DNA of 43,467 nucleotides from Solirubrobacterales bacterium (GTDB lineage Bacteria > Actinomycetota > Thermoleophilia > Solirubrobacterales > 70-9), in NCBI GenBank assembly GCA_025450195.1, contig JANWHW010000034.1:1-43467 (forward strand), in the 5' to 3' direction. Each line of letters starts with the position of its first letter. Position 1 is the first letter of the stretch. Shown piece after piece: positions 33,902 through 41,895 of this stretch. The notes beneath the pieces are model-generated. The model was not told the DNA's origin and made no database searches. It saw nothing but the letters and a program-made list of their open reading frames with translations. Both the position numbers and the translations under genes were made by a program.

Positions 33902-34233
33902 GCCTGCTCGCTCCCGTTGCTTTCCTTTTTGCCGGAGGGGGAGGGCAAGAAGTCGACGCGGTCCGCGGCGATCGTGTGCTCCGATTGCTTCTGACCCTCG
34001 TCGTTCTCCCACTCCCGAAAGCGCAGTTGGCCCGTAACCGCGATCTGCCGTCCTTTGGCCAGGAACTCCTTGCAGGTCTCCGCCTGGCGGCCGAACGTCG
34101 AGATGTTGATGTAGAGCGGGGAGTCTTTTCGCCCATTGCTCTCAGCTACGCGCATGTCGCAGACCTTGGTCTCTCCGCGCTTGCGCAACTCGGGGTCTCT
34201 CGTGAGCCCCCCGATTAGCGTCACCGTATTCAT
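33898..34233 (-). CDS. ssb: Single-stranded DNA-binding protein (SSB), short form
   Basis: The 111-residue OB-fold protein begins NTVTLIGGLTRDPELRKRG and contains YINISTFGRQAETCKEFLAKGRQIAVTG, the SSB core that wraps single-stranded DNA. It lacks the long glycine-rich tail and the acidic DDDIPF-type tip of the housekeeping SSB; it ends KKESNGSEQA. Its ATG at 34233 overlaps the TGA of the coupling-protein gene (ATGA). SSB genes are common cargo of conjugative elements, where they protect transferred single strands. A second, chromosomal SSB is expected elsewhere. Confidence 0.9.
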   Translation of the reverse strand: MNTVTLIGGLTRDPELRKRGETKVCDMRVAESNGRKDSPLYINISTFGRQAETCKEFLAKGRQIAVTGQLRFREWENDEGQKQSEHTIAADRVDFLPSPSGKKESNGSEQA

Positions 34234-35972
34234 TGCACTACCTCTCTTTCCGGGGCCTTGCGGGCCCATTTGCTCACCCAACTCCTGCCCGACGCGCCCA
34301 ATCGCTCCCAGGCGGGAACGACTCTCACTCTGGATGCGCGCCGGGACTCGCATTGGTCGAGTCGCGCCACGTATGCCTCGCCTGGCTTCAGGCGTTGCAG
34401 CTGAGACGGATTGACCTCAAATCGATAGCCACGCGTCCGCGTGCCCTTCGTGGTCGGCCATGCCGGCCAATCTGTGCGGATAGTGGTCTGCCATGCCGGG
34501 ATTGCGCCGATCAGCTCGGCCACCCACTCGGCGTCGTTCTGCTCTCCGATTCGGTGGCAGACGATTCCTGACACCGTCGCGCCGATTCGCTCTCGGACCG
34601 CCGGCCCGGCGGCGCGCAGATCGGCAAGGGTCTGGGTCCCCACCGCCACACTGAAGCCCGCCGCACGACCGCGTGCGAACAGGCGGTCGAGTGCCGGCGC
34701 CTCGAGCGCTCCGAACTCGTCGATGGCGACGAACGTTCCCGCCCCGTGGCCCATCCAGGCGCTGGCGGCGGCGCCCAGATCGAGAAGCACCATCTGCGCG
34801 ATGGCGCGGCCGATGTTCCCGGTGCGGTCGGTGTCGAAGCGGAAATAGGCGACGCCTCGCTGCTCGATCACGTCGCGCAGGTCGAACCGGATTGGGCCTT
34901 CGCGGTTTGGATCCAGCCAGGCCCGCGCGAAGTCCGATGACGCCAGATTTTCCAGACGGGCGCGCAAGCCCGCGATCGCACGCATCTGATCGGCGCGCAG
35001 TCCCGCTCCGGCCGCCCCGATCTCTCGAACGATCTCGGAGTTGTTGCTCGAAAGCGCCAGGTTCTCCAGCTCGTCGGGATCGCAGTACATCGCGACGTTG
35101 GCGAGCGTCACGGGCTTCGATGCCACGTCCAGCACGCGCAGGACGAGACGCAGGAACGGCGATGCGGCCTGGCGATAGAAATCCGCGTCGCTCGAGCCCC
35201 AGCTCTCCACCGCGATCAACCGCTCCGATCGCTCGTCGACCGAACCGTGCGCAAGCGGGTCGTAGCTTCCGGGGCCGGTGGGGGAGAAGAGATAGAAGGG
35301 AACGCCCCGCTTTTCCGCCGCCATCTCGGCTGCCTTGCATAGGGCATGGTCTGTCTTTGCCTCCAGGACGACAGCGCCAAAGCCGGAGCGGGCAACGTAA
35401 TCGACCAGCAGCGCCGCCAGGGAAGTGGTCTTGCCAGCTCCGGTGGCCCCCGGAATCAGCACGTGTTGTCCAGAGCTACTGGTTCCGCGACCGATCATTG
35501 CCAGCTCTCCACGACTGGTACGCCCGACCGGCACTCCGTCTGCGAGAGCCCTCGCTTTGCGTGCCCCTCCCTCTGTCCACCACTTGCGAAGTACGTCGAA
35601 AAGGCGGCGGCGCTCGATGGCTCGGATGGCCAGATCGGAGCCCGCACGGCGATCCTCCAGGTGCATATAGATCCCCCACGCCAAGACACCCGCGGCAATC
35701 CCCAGTGCGAACCCAATGAGCATCAAAGCCTCCTGCCCTTGCGAGAACCCCGTTGCGGTGGCGAGCGTTGCGATGACCACCGGTGCTACTCCCATGAACC
35801 CCGCCGTCCAGGCCCAGCCGCGCTTGCGCAGGTATACGGCCCAAATCACACCCAGAGCCGCGCCGGCCAGCAGTGAGACAAGGACCAGTGATGTGACATC
35901 GGCTATGTCACTGAGGTGGTGCATCACCGGCGTCCCCGATGACGGCGTCGAGCGCACTACTGGGCTCTTCAT
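34230..35972 (-). CDS. TraG/VirD4-like type IV coupling protein
   Basis: From ATG 35972 the protein has 580 residues; TTG 35981 and ATG 35924 are other possible starts, and the last has the better-placed purine-rich site. Three to four membrane segments lie within the first ~105 residues (SLVLVSLLAGAALGVIWAV; MLIGFALGIAAGVLAW). The motor domain has Walker A GATGAGKT (178-185 in the longest form) and Walker B TFVAIDEFG (~416-423), followed by LFARGRAAGFSVAVGTQ, typical of VirD4/TraD proteins that bring DNA or protein substrates to the channel. It is the first gene of the leftward cluster and is coupled to ssb. Confidence 0.9.
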   Translation of the reverse strand: MKSPVVRSTPSSGTPVMHHLSDIADVTSLVLVSLLAGAALGVIWAVYLRKRGWAWTAGFMGVAPVVIATLATATGFSQGQEALMLIGFALGIAAGVLAWGIYMHLEDRRAGSDLAIRAIERRRLFDVLRKWWTEGGARKARALADGVPVGRTSRGELAMIGRGTSSSGQHVLIPGATGAGKTTSLAALLVDYVARSGFGAVVLEAKTDHALCKAAEMAAEKRGVPFYLFSPTGPGSYDPLAHGSVDERSERLIAVESWGSSDADFYRQAASPFLRLVLRVLDVASKPVTLANVAMYCDPDELENLALSSNNSEIVREIGAAGAGLRADQMRAIAGLRARLENLASSDFARAWLDPNREGPIRFDLRDVIEQRGVAYFRFDTDRTGNIGRAIAQMVLLDLGAAASAWMGHGAGTFVAIDEFGALEAPALDRLFARGRAAGFSVAVGTQTLADLRAAGPAVRERIGATVSGIVCHRIGEQNDAEWVAELIGAIPAWQTTIRTDWPAWPTTKGTRTRGYRFEVNPSQLQRLKPGEAYVARLDQCESRRASRVRVVPAWERLGASGRSWVSKWARKAPEREVVQ

Positions 35973-36087
35973 CACCGACAAGACGCACGACTAAGGCAGA
36001 AGGGTCCAATCGCCCTCAGCGACGACCGGTCGCGAACCTCTAAGATCGAGCGCGGTTCCAGCCGGGCCGTCCCCGGAGAGCCAGCCC

Positions 36088-36160
<73 letters not shown>

Positions 36161-36164
36161 TCGG

Positions 36165-36398
36165 TCAGCTGCCGAGGATCCTCTCGGTGCGCCGCAGCAG
36201 CTCCGAAGGCTGGACCTTCAGCGCGTTGGCGACCTTCCAGACGGTTTTCAGAGTTGGAGTCTTCGTGGCACGCTCGATATGACCGAAATAGGCGCGGTCG
36301 ATGCCGCCGGCCAGGGCTGCTTCTTCTTGGCTTAGACCTAGCTCGGTGCGGACTTCACTGACCGCCTTGCCAAAGGCTTGAGATGGCGAAAGAGCCAT
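36165..36398 (-). CDS. Small XRE-family helix-turn-helix regulator
   Basis: The 77-residue protein is a single Cro/CI-type DNA-binding domain: FGKAVSEVRTELGLSQEEAALAGGIDRAYFGHIERATKTPTLKTV carries the five helices, with the recognition helix at about GIDRAYFGHIER. There is no ligand domain. It starts at ATG 36398 and ends only 4 bp from the tRNA-Thr 3' end, in convergent orientation. Its promoter region holds the palindrome at 36477-36518, a candidate operator. Small XRE genes beside tRNAs often belong to integrated elements. Confidence 0.87.
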   Translation of the reverse strand: MALSPSQAFGKAVSEVRTELGLSQEEAALAGGIDRAYFGHIERATKTPTLKTVWKVANALKVQPSELLRRTERILGS

Positions 36399-36476
36399 TT
36401 GCCGAGCTTGGCGTCTTGCGGGCTAAGACTCCACGGTCTAGAGTTCCCAGCTCAGGGGGTGTCCAGCTTGGCTGAC

Positions 36477-36550
36477 GAGTCTGCAATGACCCGCGTATAC
36501 CGGGGTAAAAGCAGACTCGATCTGTGACCCTCTCCGGATCAGCCGCCTAA
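36477..36550. repeat. 42-bp interrupted palindrome plus flank, copy 2 (pairs with 443-516)
   Basis: GAGTCTGC (36477-36484) faces GCAGACTC (36511-36518), perfect 8-bp arms. Inside, ACCC and GGGGT mirror each other, so each half approximates GAGTCTGCnnTnACCCC. ATCAGCCGCCTAA follows at 36538-36550 as in copy 1. It lies 79 bp upstream of the XRE start and 116 bp upstream of the acyl-CoA dehydrogenase. Confidence 0.72.
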
Positions 36551-36551
36551 G

Positions 36552-36595
36552 GGCCTATCCCGTATCCAGGTGTGGCCCATCCCGTATCCAGGTGT
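36552..36595. repeat. Two tandem copies of a 22-bp repeat
   Basis: Positions 36552-36573 and 36574-36595 are 22-bp units differing at one base (T/C at the fifth position); the shared core is ATCCCGTATCCAGGTGT. They lie about 70 bp upstream of the acyl-CoA dehydrogenase start. Two helical-turn-phased copies would suit a regulator binding as a pair, or an end of a mobile element. They run into GTGCGATCACCTA (36594-36606), whose inverse is at 290-302. Confidence 0.75.
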
Positions 36596-36665
36596 GCGAT
36601 CACCTAGAGGTTGAGTCTCGAATGAAGCCAGCGCCTCAGATGGAGACGAAGTAGGCTGCCGCTCC

Positions 36666-37808
36666 GTGAGCATTTCGCTGACTGACGAGCAGCAGGCGTT
36701 TGCCGATGCGATTCGCGATTTCGCCGCGCGCGAGTGCGGTACCCGCGAGCAACGCGATGCGCTCACTGACGGCGGGCGCGAGCCGCATAACGTCGAGCTG
36801 TACAAGAAGGTCGCCGATCTCGGCTGGCTCGGCATCGCGGTCTCGGAGGAGTACGGCGGCTCGGGTGGCGGCATGATCGACCTCTGCCTCTTCCTCGAGG
36901 AGATGGCCTACGGCCAGATCCCAATCGGCGGCTTCTCCGTCACCGCGATCACCGCCGGCGCATATGAGCGCTTCGGCACCGAGACACAGAAAGAAGAGAT
37001 TCTCGGCGGGGTCGTTAAGGGTGCGGTCGAGGCGATCGCGATGTCGGAGCCGGAGGCCGGCTCCGACGTCGGCTCGTTGCGCTGCAAGGCGGTGCGCGAC
37101 AACGGCGAGTACGTCATCAACGGCCAGAAGACTTGGATCTCCGAGGCCCACGTCGCCGATCACATTCTGCTCGTCTGCCGTACCGACGACAGCGGTAGCA
37201 AGCACGACGGCCTGACGATGCTGAGCATCCCCAAAGGCTGCGACGGAGTCGAGATCCGTGGCATCGAGACGATGGGTGGCCGCGTGGTGAACGATGTCTT
37301 CTTCACCGACTGCCGCGTGCCGGCCGAGAATCTGCTCGGGGTTGAGGGCCAGGCCTGGATGCAGCTGATGACCGGCCTCAACGTCGAGCGATTGATCATC
37401 GCCGCGCAGTCTCTCGGGATGGCCAGGCGTGCGATGGACGATGCGCTCGTCTATGTCAAGGAGCGCAAACAGTTCGGCCGGCCGATTGGCAGCTTCCAGA
37501 CGATCTCGCATCGCATCGCAGACCTCGCCACAGAGCTCGAGTGCTGCCGCTTGCTGACCTACGACGTCGCCGCACGCGTCGATGCCAACCCCAAAGAGCT
37601 GTTCCCCCGCGAGGCTTCGATGGCCAAGCTGAAGACCACCGAGACCGCGAAGAAGATTGCCCTGGAAGGCATGCAGATGATGGGTGGATACGGCTACGCC
37701 ACCGAGTACGACATGGAGCGGCACGTTCGCACCACGCTGGTCTCCACCATCTACGGTGGCACCAGCGAGATCCAGCGCGAAATCATCGCCAAGACCTTCG
37801 GTCTCTGA
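36666..37808 (+). CDS. Acyl-CoA dehydrogenase family protein
   Basis: The 380-residue flavoenzyme would oxidise an acyl-CoA at the alpha-beta bond. It has the full family pattern: an N-terminal helical domain (LTDEQQAFADAIRDFAARECG), EEYGGSGGG, the FAD strand AIAMSEPEAGSDVGSLRCKA, and C-terminal GGYGYATEYDMERHVRTT with STIYGGTSEIQREIIAKT. The catalytic Glu of the common type is likely E in the GG-Y-ATEY/TSEIQ region; exact assignment needs alignment. Length and order are normal. It starts at GTG 36666 and stands alone before the rpmG operon. Confidence 0.94.
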   Translation: MSISLTDEQQAFADAIRDFAARECGTREQRDALTDGGREPHNVELYKKVADLGWLGIAVSEEYGGSGGGMIDLCLFLEEMAYGQIPIGGFSVTAITAGAYERFGTETQKEEILGGVVKGAVEAIAMSEPEAGSDVGSLRCKAVRDNGEYVINGQKTWISEAHVADHILLVCRTDDSGSKHDGLTMLSIPKGCDGVEIRGIETMGGRVVNDVFFTDCRVPAENLLGVEGQAWMQLMTGLNVERLIIAAQSLGMARRAMDDALVYVKERKQFGRPIGSFQTISHRIADLATELECCRLLTYDVAARVDANPKELFPREASMAKLKTTETAKKIALEGMQMMGGYGYATEYDMERHVRTTLVSTIYGGTSEIQREIIAKTFGL

Positions 37809-37819
37809 GCCTTCCTCCC

Positions 37820-37916
37820 GGGCCCGGCAGTCGGGTTGGGACGGGTCTGCACCGGGGGCCCTTGGAACGCTATTCTTTTGATCTGCCTCGCGCCTCGGCC
37901 CGAGGTTTTCTCTTGT
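37820..37916 (+). terminator. Hairpins between acyl-CoA dehydrogenase and rpmG
   Basis: GGGCCCGG (37820-37827) pairs with CCGGGGGCCC (37852-37861), with a 2-nt bulge, 12 bp after the stop. A second, small stem CCTCG/CGAGG (37893-37905) is followed by TTTTCTCTT. Together they likely end the dehydrogenase transcript, and the AT-rich TATTCTTTTGATC between them may be part of the rpmG operon promoter. Confidence 0.5.
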
Positions 37917-37951
37917 AACGGCGTCCACACAGCAACGCAACGAGGGAGTAG

Positions 37952-38116
37952 ATGGCTCGCGGAGATGTCCGCATCGCGGTGACGCTGGCTTGCGAAGACT
38001 GCAAGCGGCGCAACTATCAGACAAACAAGTCTCGGCGTAACTCGCCGGACCGAGTCGAGTTGCGAAAGTTCTGTCGGTGGTGTGGGCGCCACACGCCGCA
38101 CAAGGAGACCCGGTAG
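37952..38116 (+). CDS. rpmG: 50S ribosomal protein L33
   Basis: This 54-residue protein is encoded by ATG 37952 to TAG 38114-38116, after GAGGGAG. It has [29 protein letters not shown] and then [17 protein letters not shown]. The two CxxC pairs (CEDC and CRWC) are the zinc-binding form of L33. It is the first gene of the rpmG-secE-nusG-rplK-rplA set and lies 6 bp before secE. Confidence 0.96.
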   Translation: MARGDVRIAVTLACEDCKRRNYQTNKSRRNSPDRVELRKFCRWCGRHTPHKETR

Positions 38117-38122
38117 CGAGCG

Positions 38123-38647
38123 ATGGCGAAGAGCCGAGCACAGCGCAAGGCCGAGCGTCGCGCCCGCGAAGCCGAGGGCTCCGGAGACGCTGGCGCAAAG
38201 CGGGCTGAAGAGGCGCGTGCGCAGCACGACACCCAGGTTCCCGTGTCCGGGGACATCGCGGAGATCGAGGCGGTCGAGGCGGGCATTGCAGCCGGCGCCC
38301 CCGAGTCCCAGCTCGAGACCCCTGATGCGCCCAAGCAGACCCGGGGGGAGCGTCGCGCCGAGGTCAAACGCGCAAAAGATGCCGAAAAGCGCCAACGCGA
38401 GGACCGCAAGCGCAAGGAGCGCGAGCAGCTGGCGAAGCGCCAGAAACAGGCGGCGGCGGAGCGCCCGCGGCGCGGTGCCTTCGCCTTCTTGGCTTCCTGC
38501 TGGGCCGAGCTTCGAAAGGTCCAGTGGCCCGATCGCGACACGCTTGTTCAGGCTACGGCGGTGACGATCATCTTCGTGACGGTCGCCGCCGCGTACCTTG
38601 GCGCCCTCGACGGCGTCTTCAGCTTTGTCATCCAGAGGATCCTCTAA
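38123..38647 (+). CDS. secE: Preprotein translocase subunit SecE with long charged N-terminus
   Basis: The 174-residue protein ends with the SecE core: ELRKVQWPDR, then one membrane helix (AVTIIFVTVAAAYLGAL) and a short tail. This core of ~60 residues is the part that clamps SecY. The first ~110 residues are hydrophilic (KSRAQRKAERRAREAEGS; later KRQREDRKRKEREQLAKRQK), alternating basic and acidic, probably helical or disordered in the cytoplasm. Actinobacterial SecE is often longer than the E. coli-independent minimal form, but this extension is long. The start ATG 38123 is supported by the 6-bp spacing from rpmG. Confidence 0.93.
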   Translation: MAKSRAQRKAERRAREAEGSGDAGAKRAEEARAQHDTQVPVSGDIAEIEAVEAGIAAGAPESQLETPDAPKQTRGERRAEVKRAKDAEKRQREDRKRKEREQLAKRQKQAAAERPRRGAFAFLASCWAELRKVQWPDRDTLVQATAVTIIFVTVAAAYLGALDGVFSFVIQRIL

Positions 38648-38675
38648 GCGGATCTTGAGCGGTAAGGGGCACTAG

Positions 38676-39200
38676 ATGTATCGCTGGTATGTGATCAACA
38701 CCTATTCCGGACACGAGAACAAGGTCAAGCACAACCTGGAGCACCGGGTTCAGACGATGAGTCAGAACCGCAACGTGCGCCAGGTCGTTGTGCCCACCGA
38801 GCAGGTGATGGAGCTCAACAAAGAAGGCCAGAAGGAACCGAAAGAGAAACGGACGATGCCGGGTTACGTCCTGGTCAACATGGAGATGACCGACGACGCC
38901 TGGGGCTTGGTCAAGAACACACCAGGCGTGACCGGCTTCGTTGGGTCGCGCAACAAGCCCGTACCGCTCTCCAAAGCCGAGGTCGACCGGCTTTTGCATC
39001 GCGAGACGGCGGAGCGCCCTCGCACCCAGGCACAGTTCTCGATCGGCGAGTCGGTCAAGGTCGTCTCCGGCCCCCTATCGGACTTCTCCGGCGAGATTGC
39101 CGAGATCAACGAGGACGCTGCCAAACTCAAGGTGCTGGTTTCGATCTTCGGTCGCGAGACGCCAGTCGAGGTCGGCTACGACCAAGTGAAGAAGATCTAA
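38676..39200 (+). CDS. nusG: Transcription termination/antitermination protein NusG
   Basis: The 174-residue protein has the NGN domain from the start ([61 protein letters not shown]) and a C-terminal KOW domain ([18 protein letters not shown]). It binds RNA polymerase during elongation and links it to Rho or the ribosome. The length is typical. It lies between secE and rplK, as in most bacteria. Confidence 0.97.
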   Translation: MYRWYVINTYSGHENKVKHNLEHRVQTMSQNRNVRQVVVPTEQVMELNKEGQKEPKEKRTMPGYVLVNMEMTDDAWGLVKNTPGVTGFVGSRNKPVPLSKAEVDRLLHRETAERPRTQAQFSIGESVKVVSGPLSDFSGEIAEINEDAAKLKVLVSIFGRETPVEVGYDQVKKI

Positions 39201-39228
39201 CGCAGGACCGCTACTCTCCTCGACCCCA

Positions 39229-39651
39229 ATGGCCAAAAAAGTCCTCACCACGATCAAGCTTCAGATCCAGGCGGGCAACGCCAACCCGGCGCCGCCGGTT
39301 GGCCCTGCGCTGGGCCAGCACGGCGTCAACATCATGGAGTTCTGCAAGGCGTTCAATGCCCAGACCCAGGCTGAAGGCGGCACGATCATCCCGGTCGAGA
39401 TAACCGTCTATGAGGACCGCTCCTTCGATTTCATCACGAAGACGCCGCCGGCGGCCGTGCTGATCAAGGAGGCGATTGGGATCAAGAGCGGCTCGGGCGA
39501 GCCTCACATCAACAAGGTGGGGACGATCTCGATGGACCAAGTCCGCCAAATCGCAGAGCGCAAGATGCCGGACCTCAACGCCAACGACCTCGATGCCGCT
39601 TCGAAAATCATCGCCGGGACTGCCCGCTCGATGGGCGTGGACGTGCGCTGA
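39229..39651 (+). CDS. rplK: 50S ribosomal protein L11
   Basis: The 140-residue protein shows the L11 signatures: [42 protein letters not shown] at the start and [26 protein letters not shown] at the RNA-binding C-terminus. It forms the base of the L7/L12 stalk and contacts the GTPase centre of 23S rRNA. It is 28 bp after nusG. The 71-bp gap to rplA holds a small stem (CTTCGC/GCGAAG near 39682-39706). Confidence 0.97.
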   Translation: MAKKVLTTIKLQIQAGNANPAPPVGPALGQHGVNIMEFCKAFNAQTQAEGGTIIPVEITVYEDRSFDFITKTPPAAVLIKEAIGIKSGSGEPHINKVGTISMDQVRQIAERKMPDLNANDLDAASKIIAGTARSMGVDVR

Positions 39652-39722
39652 GCCATGCAGAGCGAGCGTGCATATCTGGTTCTTCGCGAGCTAAGCGTGG
39701 CGAAGGTCAAGGTGTTCTAGGG

Positions 39723-40466
39723 ATGGCTCACGGCAAGCGCTATCGCATGCAGTACGGCAAAGTCCAGCGCTCCAAGCTCTACCCGCCCGCTGAGGCGATG
39801 TCTCTGATCAAAGAGACATCGAGTGTGAAGTTCGATGAGACGGTGGAGCTGCACATGCGACTCGGGGTGAACGTTCGTCACGCCGAGGAGCAGCTGCGAG
39901 GAACCTTGCCGCTGCCTCATGGCCTGGGCAAGGACGTGACGATTGCCGTCTTCGCCCAGGGCCAGCAGGCGCGCGACGCGGAGGCGGCCGGCGCGGACTT
40001 CGTCGGCGCTGACGACCTGGCCAAGAAAGTCCAAGAGGGCTGGACGGACTTCGACGTTGCGATCTCGACCCCGGACATGATGAAGACAGTCGGCCAGCTC
40101 GGCCGAGTCCTGGGTCCGCAGGGAAAGATGCCGAACCCAAAGGTGGGCACCGTCACCGACGACATCGAGAAGGCCGTCGGTGAATCGAAGGCGGGCAAGA
40201 TCGAGTACCGCACCGATCGTCAGGCGATCATTCATTTGGTGATTGGCAAGGCCAGCTTCGACGCGCAGAAACTGCTCGACAATTACATGGCCGTGCTCGA
40301 CGAGATCCTTCGCGCCAAGCCCGCCTCAACCAAGGGTCGCTACATCCTTTCCGCCACCGTGACGACGACGATGGGCCCTGGGATCAGGGTCGACGCCTCG
40401 AAGACGAAAGAACGTCAGGTCACCGGTGAGGCACCCGAAGTCGCAGAGGAGCCGGCGACCGCCTAG
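39723..40466 (+). CDS. rplA: 50S ribosomal protein L1
   Basis: The 247-residue protein carries the L1 pattern: YPPAEAMSLIKETSSVKFDETVELHMRLGVN, LPHGLGKDVTIAVFAQG, GPQGKMPNPKVGTVT and GIRVDAS. L1 binds 23S rRNA near the E site. It ends with a short acidic tail (PEVAEEPATA), a mild form of the acidic tail seen on L10 next door. The length is slightly more than the usual ~230. The start is ATG 39723. Confidence 0.97.
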   Translation: MAHGKRYRMQYGKVQRSKLYPPAEAMSLIKETSSVKFDETVELHMRLGVNVRHAEEQLRGTLPLPHGLGKDVTIAVFAQGQQARDAEAAGADFVGADDLAKKVQEGWTDFDVAISTPDMMKTVGQLGRVLGPQGKMPNPKVGTVTDDIEKAVGESKAGKIEYRTDRQAIIHLVIGKASFDAQKLLDNYMAVLDEILRAKPASTKGRYILSATVTTTMGPGIRVDASKTKERQVTGEAPEVAEEPATA

Positions 40467-40482
40467 ACTCCCGCGCCCACCC

Positions 40483-40527
40483 AAGACCACCGGCAGGGTC
40501 CTCAAGCTCGCAAGTCCGGTGCAGGTG
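40483..40527 (+). promoter_or_regulatory. L10 leader (autoregulatory mRNA site of rplJL)
   Basis: AAGACCACCGG (40483-40493) pairs with CCGGTGCAGGTGA (40516-40528) as ACCGG/CCGGT plus ACC/GGT with GCA unpaired, a kink-turn-like layout. The order and distance before the rplJ start match the bacterial L10 leader, to which the L10(L12)4 complex binds to lower its own synthesis. The match to the leader consensus is by eye. Confidence 0.65.
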
Positions 40528-40531
40528 AACT

Positions 40532-41422
40532 ATGAACAAAGAACAGAAGGCAGCCAAAATCGAGGAGATCGCCGCCCAGATCGAGGGCGCCGCAGCGATC
40601 TTCGCGATCGACTATCGAGGTATCAGCGTCCCGCAGGCGGCCGAGCTGCGCGGAAAGCTGCGCGAGATCGACGCTTCGTTCTGGGTCGTCAAGAATCGAC
40701 TCACCAAGCTTGCCGCCGAGAAAGCCGGTGAGGGGCGCCTCACCGAGTGGCTGGAGGGGCCGACTGCGCTGACCTTCGCGCGCGGCGACACCGCGATGGC
40801 GGCCAAGGCGATCGCCACCTTCAACCGCGAGCATGAGGTCCTCACTTTCAAGGGCGGGTTCATGGATGGCCTCAGCCTCGATGAGGAAAAGTTCAAGTCG
40901 ATCGCTCGCCTGCCCTCCCGCGAAGTTCTGGACGGCCAGCTCGCCGGCATCGTGGCAAGTCCGCTCACCAGTCTGGTGCGAGGCCTCGGCTCGATGATCC
41001 AGGGGCTGGCCCTGCAGCTTGGTCAGATCGCCGAGAAGGGCCTCGTCTCTGGGGACGCGCCGACCGCAGACTCGACTTCCGATTCAGACGATGCGCCCGC
41101 GGAGCCTGTCGAGGAGTCGGACTCCTCGTCCTCGGAGCCGGCGGGAGAGGAGCCCGACTCCACGCCACCCGCGGATGAGACGTCCGAGGAGACAGTGCCT
41201 GCAGACGAGGCATCCGAAGACGAGGGAGCCGAGGAGGCCCCCCCGGCTGAGGAGGCAAAGGCTGAGGACGAGGCGCCTGCCGAGGAGCCGGAGGCCGAAG
41301 CGGCCGCGGCTGAGGAGGCAAAACCTGAGGAGGCCCCGGAGGAGGCCGGCGAGGCGCCCGCTGGGGACGAGGGTTCAGATGACACAACTTCAAATGACGA
41401 CACAAGTGAGGAAGAGGAGTAG
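40532..41422 (+). CDS. rplJ: 50S ribosomal protein L10 with long acidic tail
   Basis: The first ~173 residues are standard L10 (IFAIDYRGISVPQAAELRGKLRE, FWVVKNRLTKLAAE, GPTALTFARGD, LPSREVLDGQLAGIV), including the C-terminal helix that holds L7/L12 dimers. A further ~123 residues follow (GDAPTADSTSD to DTSEEEE). By hand count about 50 of them are Asp or Glu, only two are Lys, and most of the rest are Ala/Pro/Ser/Thr. The usual length is ~170-180, so this tail is a large addition. Its stop is directly followed by the rplL ATG. The tail is not a frameshift artefact: the frame is clean and the codons are typical. Confidence 0.95.
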   Translation: MNKEQKAAKIEEIAAQIEGAAAIFAIDYRGISVPQAAELRGKLREIDASFWVVKNRLTKLAAEKAGEGRLTEWLEGPTALTFARGDTAMAAKAIATFNREHEVLTFKGGFMDGLSLDEEKFKSIARLPSREVLDGQLAGIVASPLTSLVRGLGSMIQGLALQLGQIAEKGLVSGDAPTADSTSDSDDAPAEPVEESDSSSSEPAGEEPDSTPPADETSEETVPADEASEDEGAEEAPPAEEAKAEDEAPAEEPEAEAAAAEEAKPEEAPEEAGEAPAGDEGSDDTTSNDDTSEEEE

Positions 41423-41818
41423 ATGGCAACCAAGATTTCGACAGAGGATTGGATCGAGGAGCTGAAGGGCATCTCGGTCCTCGAGCTCTCCGAGCGGATC
41501 AAAGCGCTCGAGGAGGAGTTCGGTGTGTCCGCGACTGCTGTTGCGGCGGCAGCGCCCGCTGCCGCGGGTGGCCCGGCCGCCGATGGCGGTGGCGGCGATG
41601 ACGAGGCGTCGACGGTCGACGTTGTCTTGACTGAGGTTGGCGGCCAGAAGGTGCCGGTGATCAAGGTAGTGCGCGCAGCAACCGGGCTTGGCCTGAAAGA
41701 GGCGAAGGCGCTCGTTGACGAGGCTCCAAAGCCAATCAAGGAGGGTGTCGAGCGCGACGAGGGGGAGAAAATCAAGGCGGACCTCGAGGAGGCCGGCGCT
41801 ACCGTCGAGCTCAAGTAG
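41423..41818 (+). CDS. rplL: 50S ribosomal protein L7/L12
   Basis: The 131-residue stalk protein has the N-terminal dimer part ([28 protein letters not shown]), an Ala/Gly/Pro-rich hinge (~38-60), and the C-terminal domain that recruits translation GTPases ([43 protein letters not shown]). The hinge has GGGGDDEAS, somewhat acidic. The ATG at 41423 directly follows the rplJ stop. Confidence 0.97.
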   Translation: MATKISTEDWIEELKGISVLELSERIKALEEEFGVSATAVAAAAPAAAGGPAADGGGGDDEASTVDVVLTEVGGQKVPVIKVVRAATGLGLKEAKALVDEAPKPIKEGVERDEGEKIKADLEEAGATVELK

Positions 41819-41838
41819 AGCGGAGCTGTTCAGACCGC

Positions 41839-41863
41839 GAGGGGCTCTGGGCAGGAGCCCCTC
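41839..41863 (+). terminator. Hairpin in the rplL-rpoB gap
   Basis: GAGGGGCTC (41839-41847) is perfectly complementary to GAGCCCCTC (41855-41863) with a 7-nt loop. It lies 20 bp after rplL. Partial terminators (attenuators) in this place lower rpoBC expression relative to the ribosomal genes in many bacteria. Confidence 0.75.
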
Positions 41864-41866
41864 TCG

Positions 41867-41895
41867 ACGGCCGAGCATGGCCGTGTGTTATTTTT
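41867..41895 (+). terminator. Second hairpin with T-rich tail before rpoB
   Basis: ACGGCC (41867-41872) pairs with GGCCGT (41879-41884) across the loop GAGCAT, followed by GTGTTATTTTT. This looks like an intrinsic terminator, so read-through into rpoB must be partial, or rpoB has its own promoter in 41896-41979. Confidence 0.7.

Noticed and set aside
36477..36606. Ends of an insertion sequence
   Set aside because: No transposase frame or target-site duplication accompanies the repeats in this window.
36636..38198. 520-codon open frame on the minus strand across the acyl-CoA dehydrogenase
   Set aside because: It is antisense to a clear acyl-CoA dehydrogenase with full family motifs, and GC-rich third positions keep the opposite strand open. 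Its protein shows no known motif.
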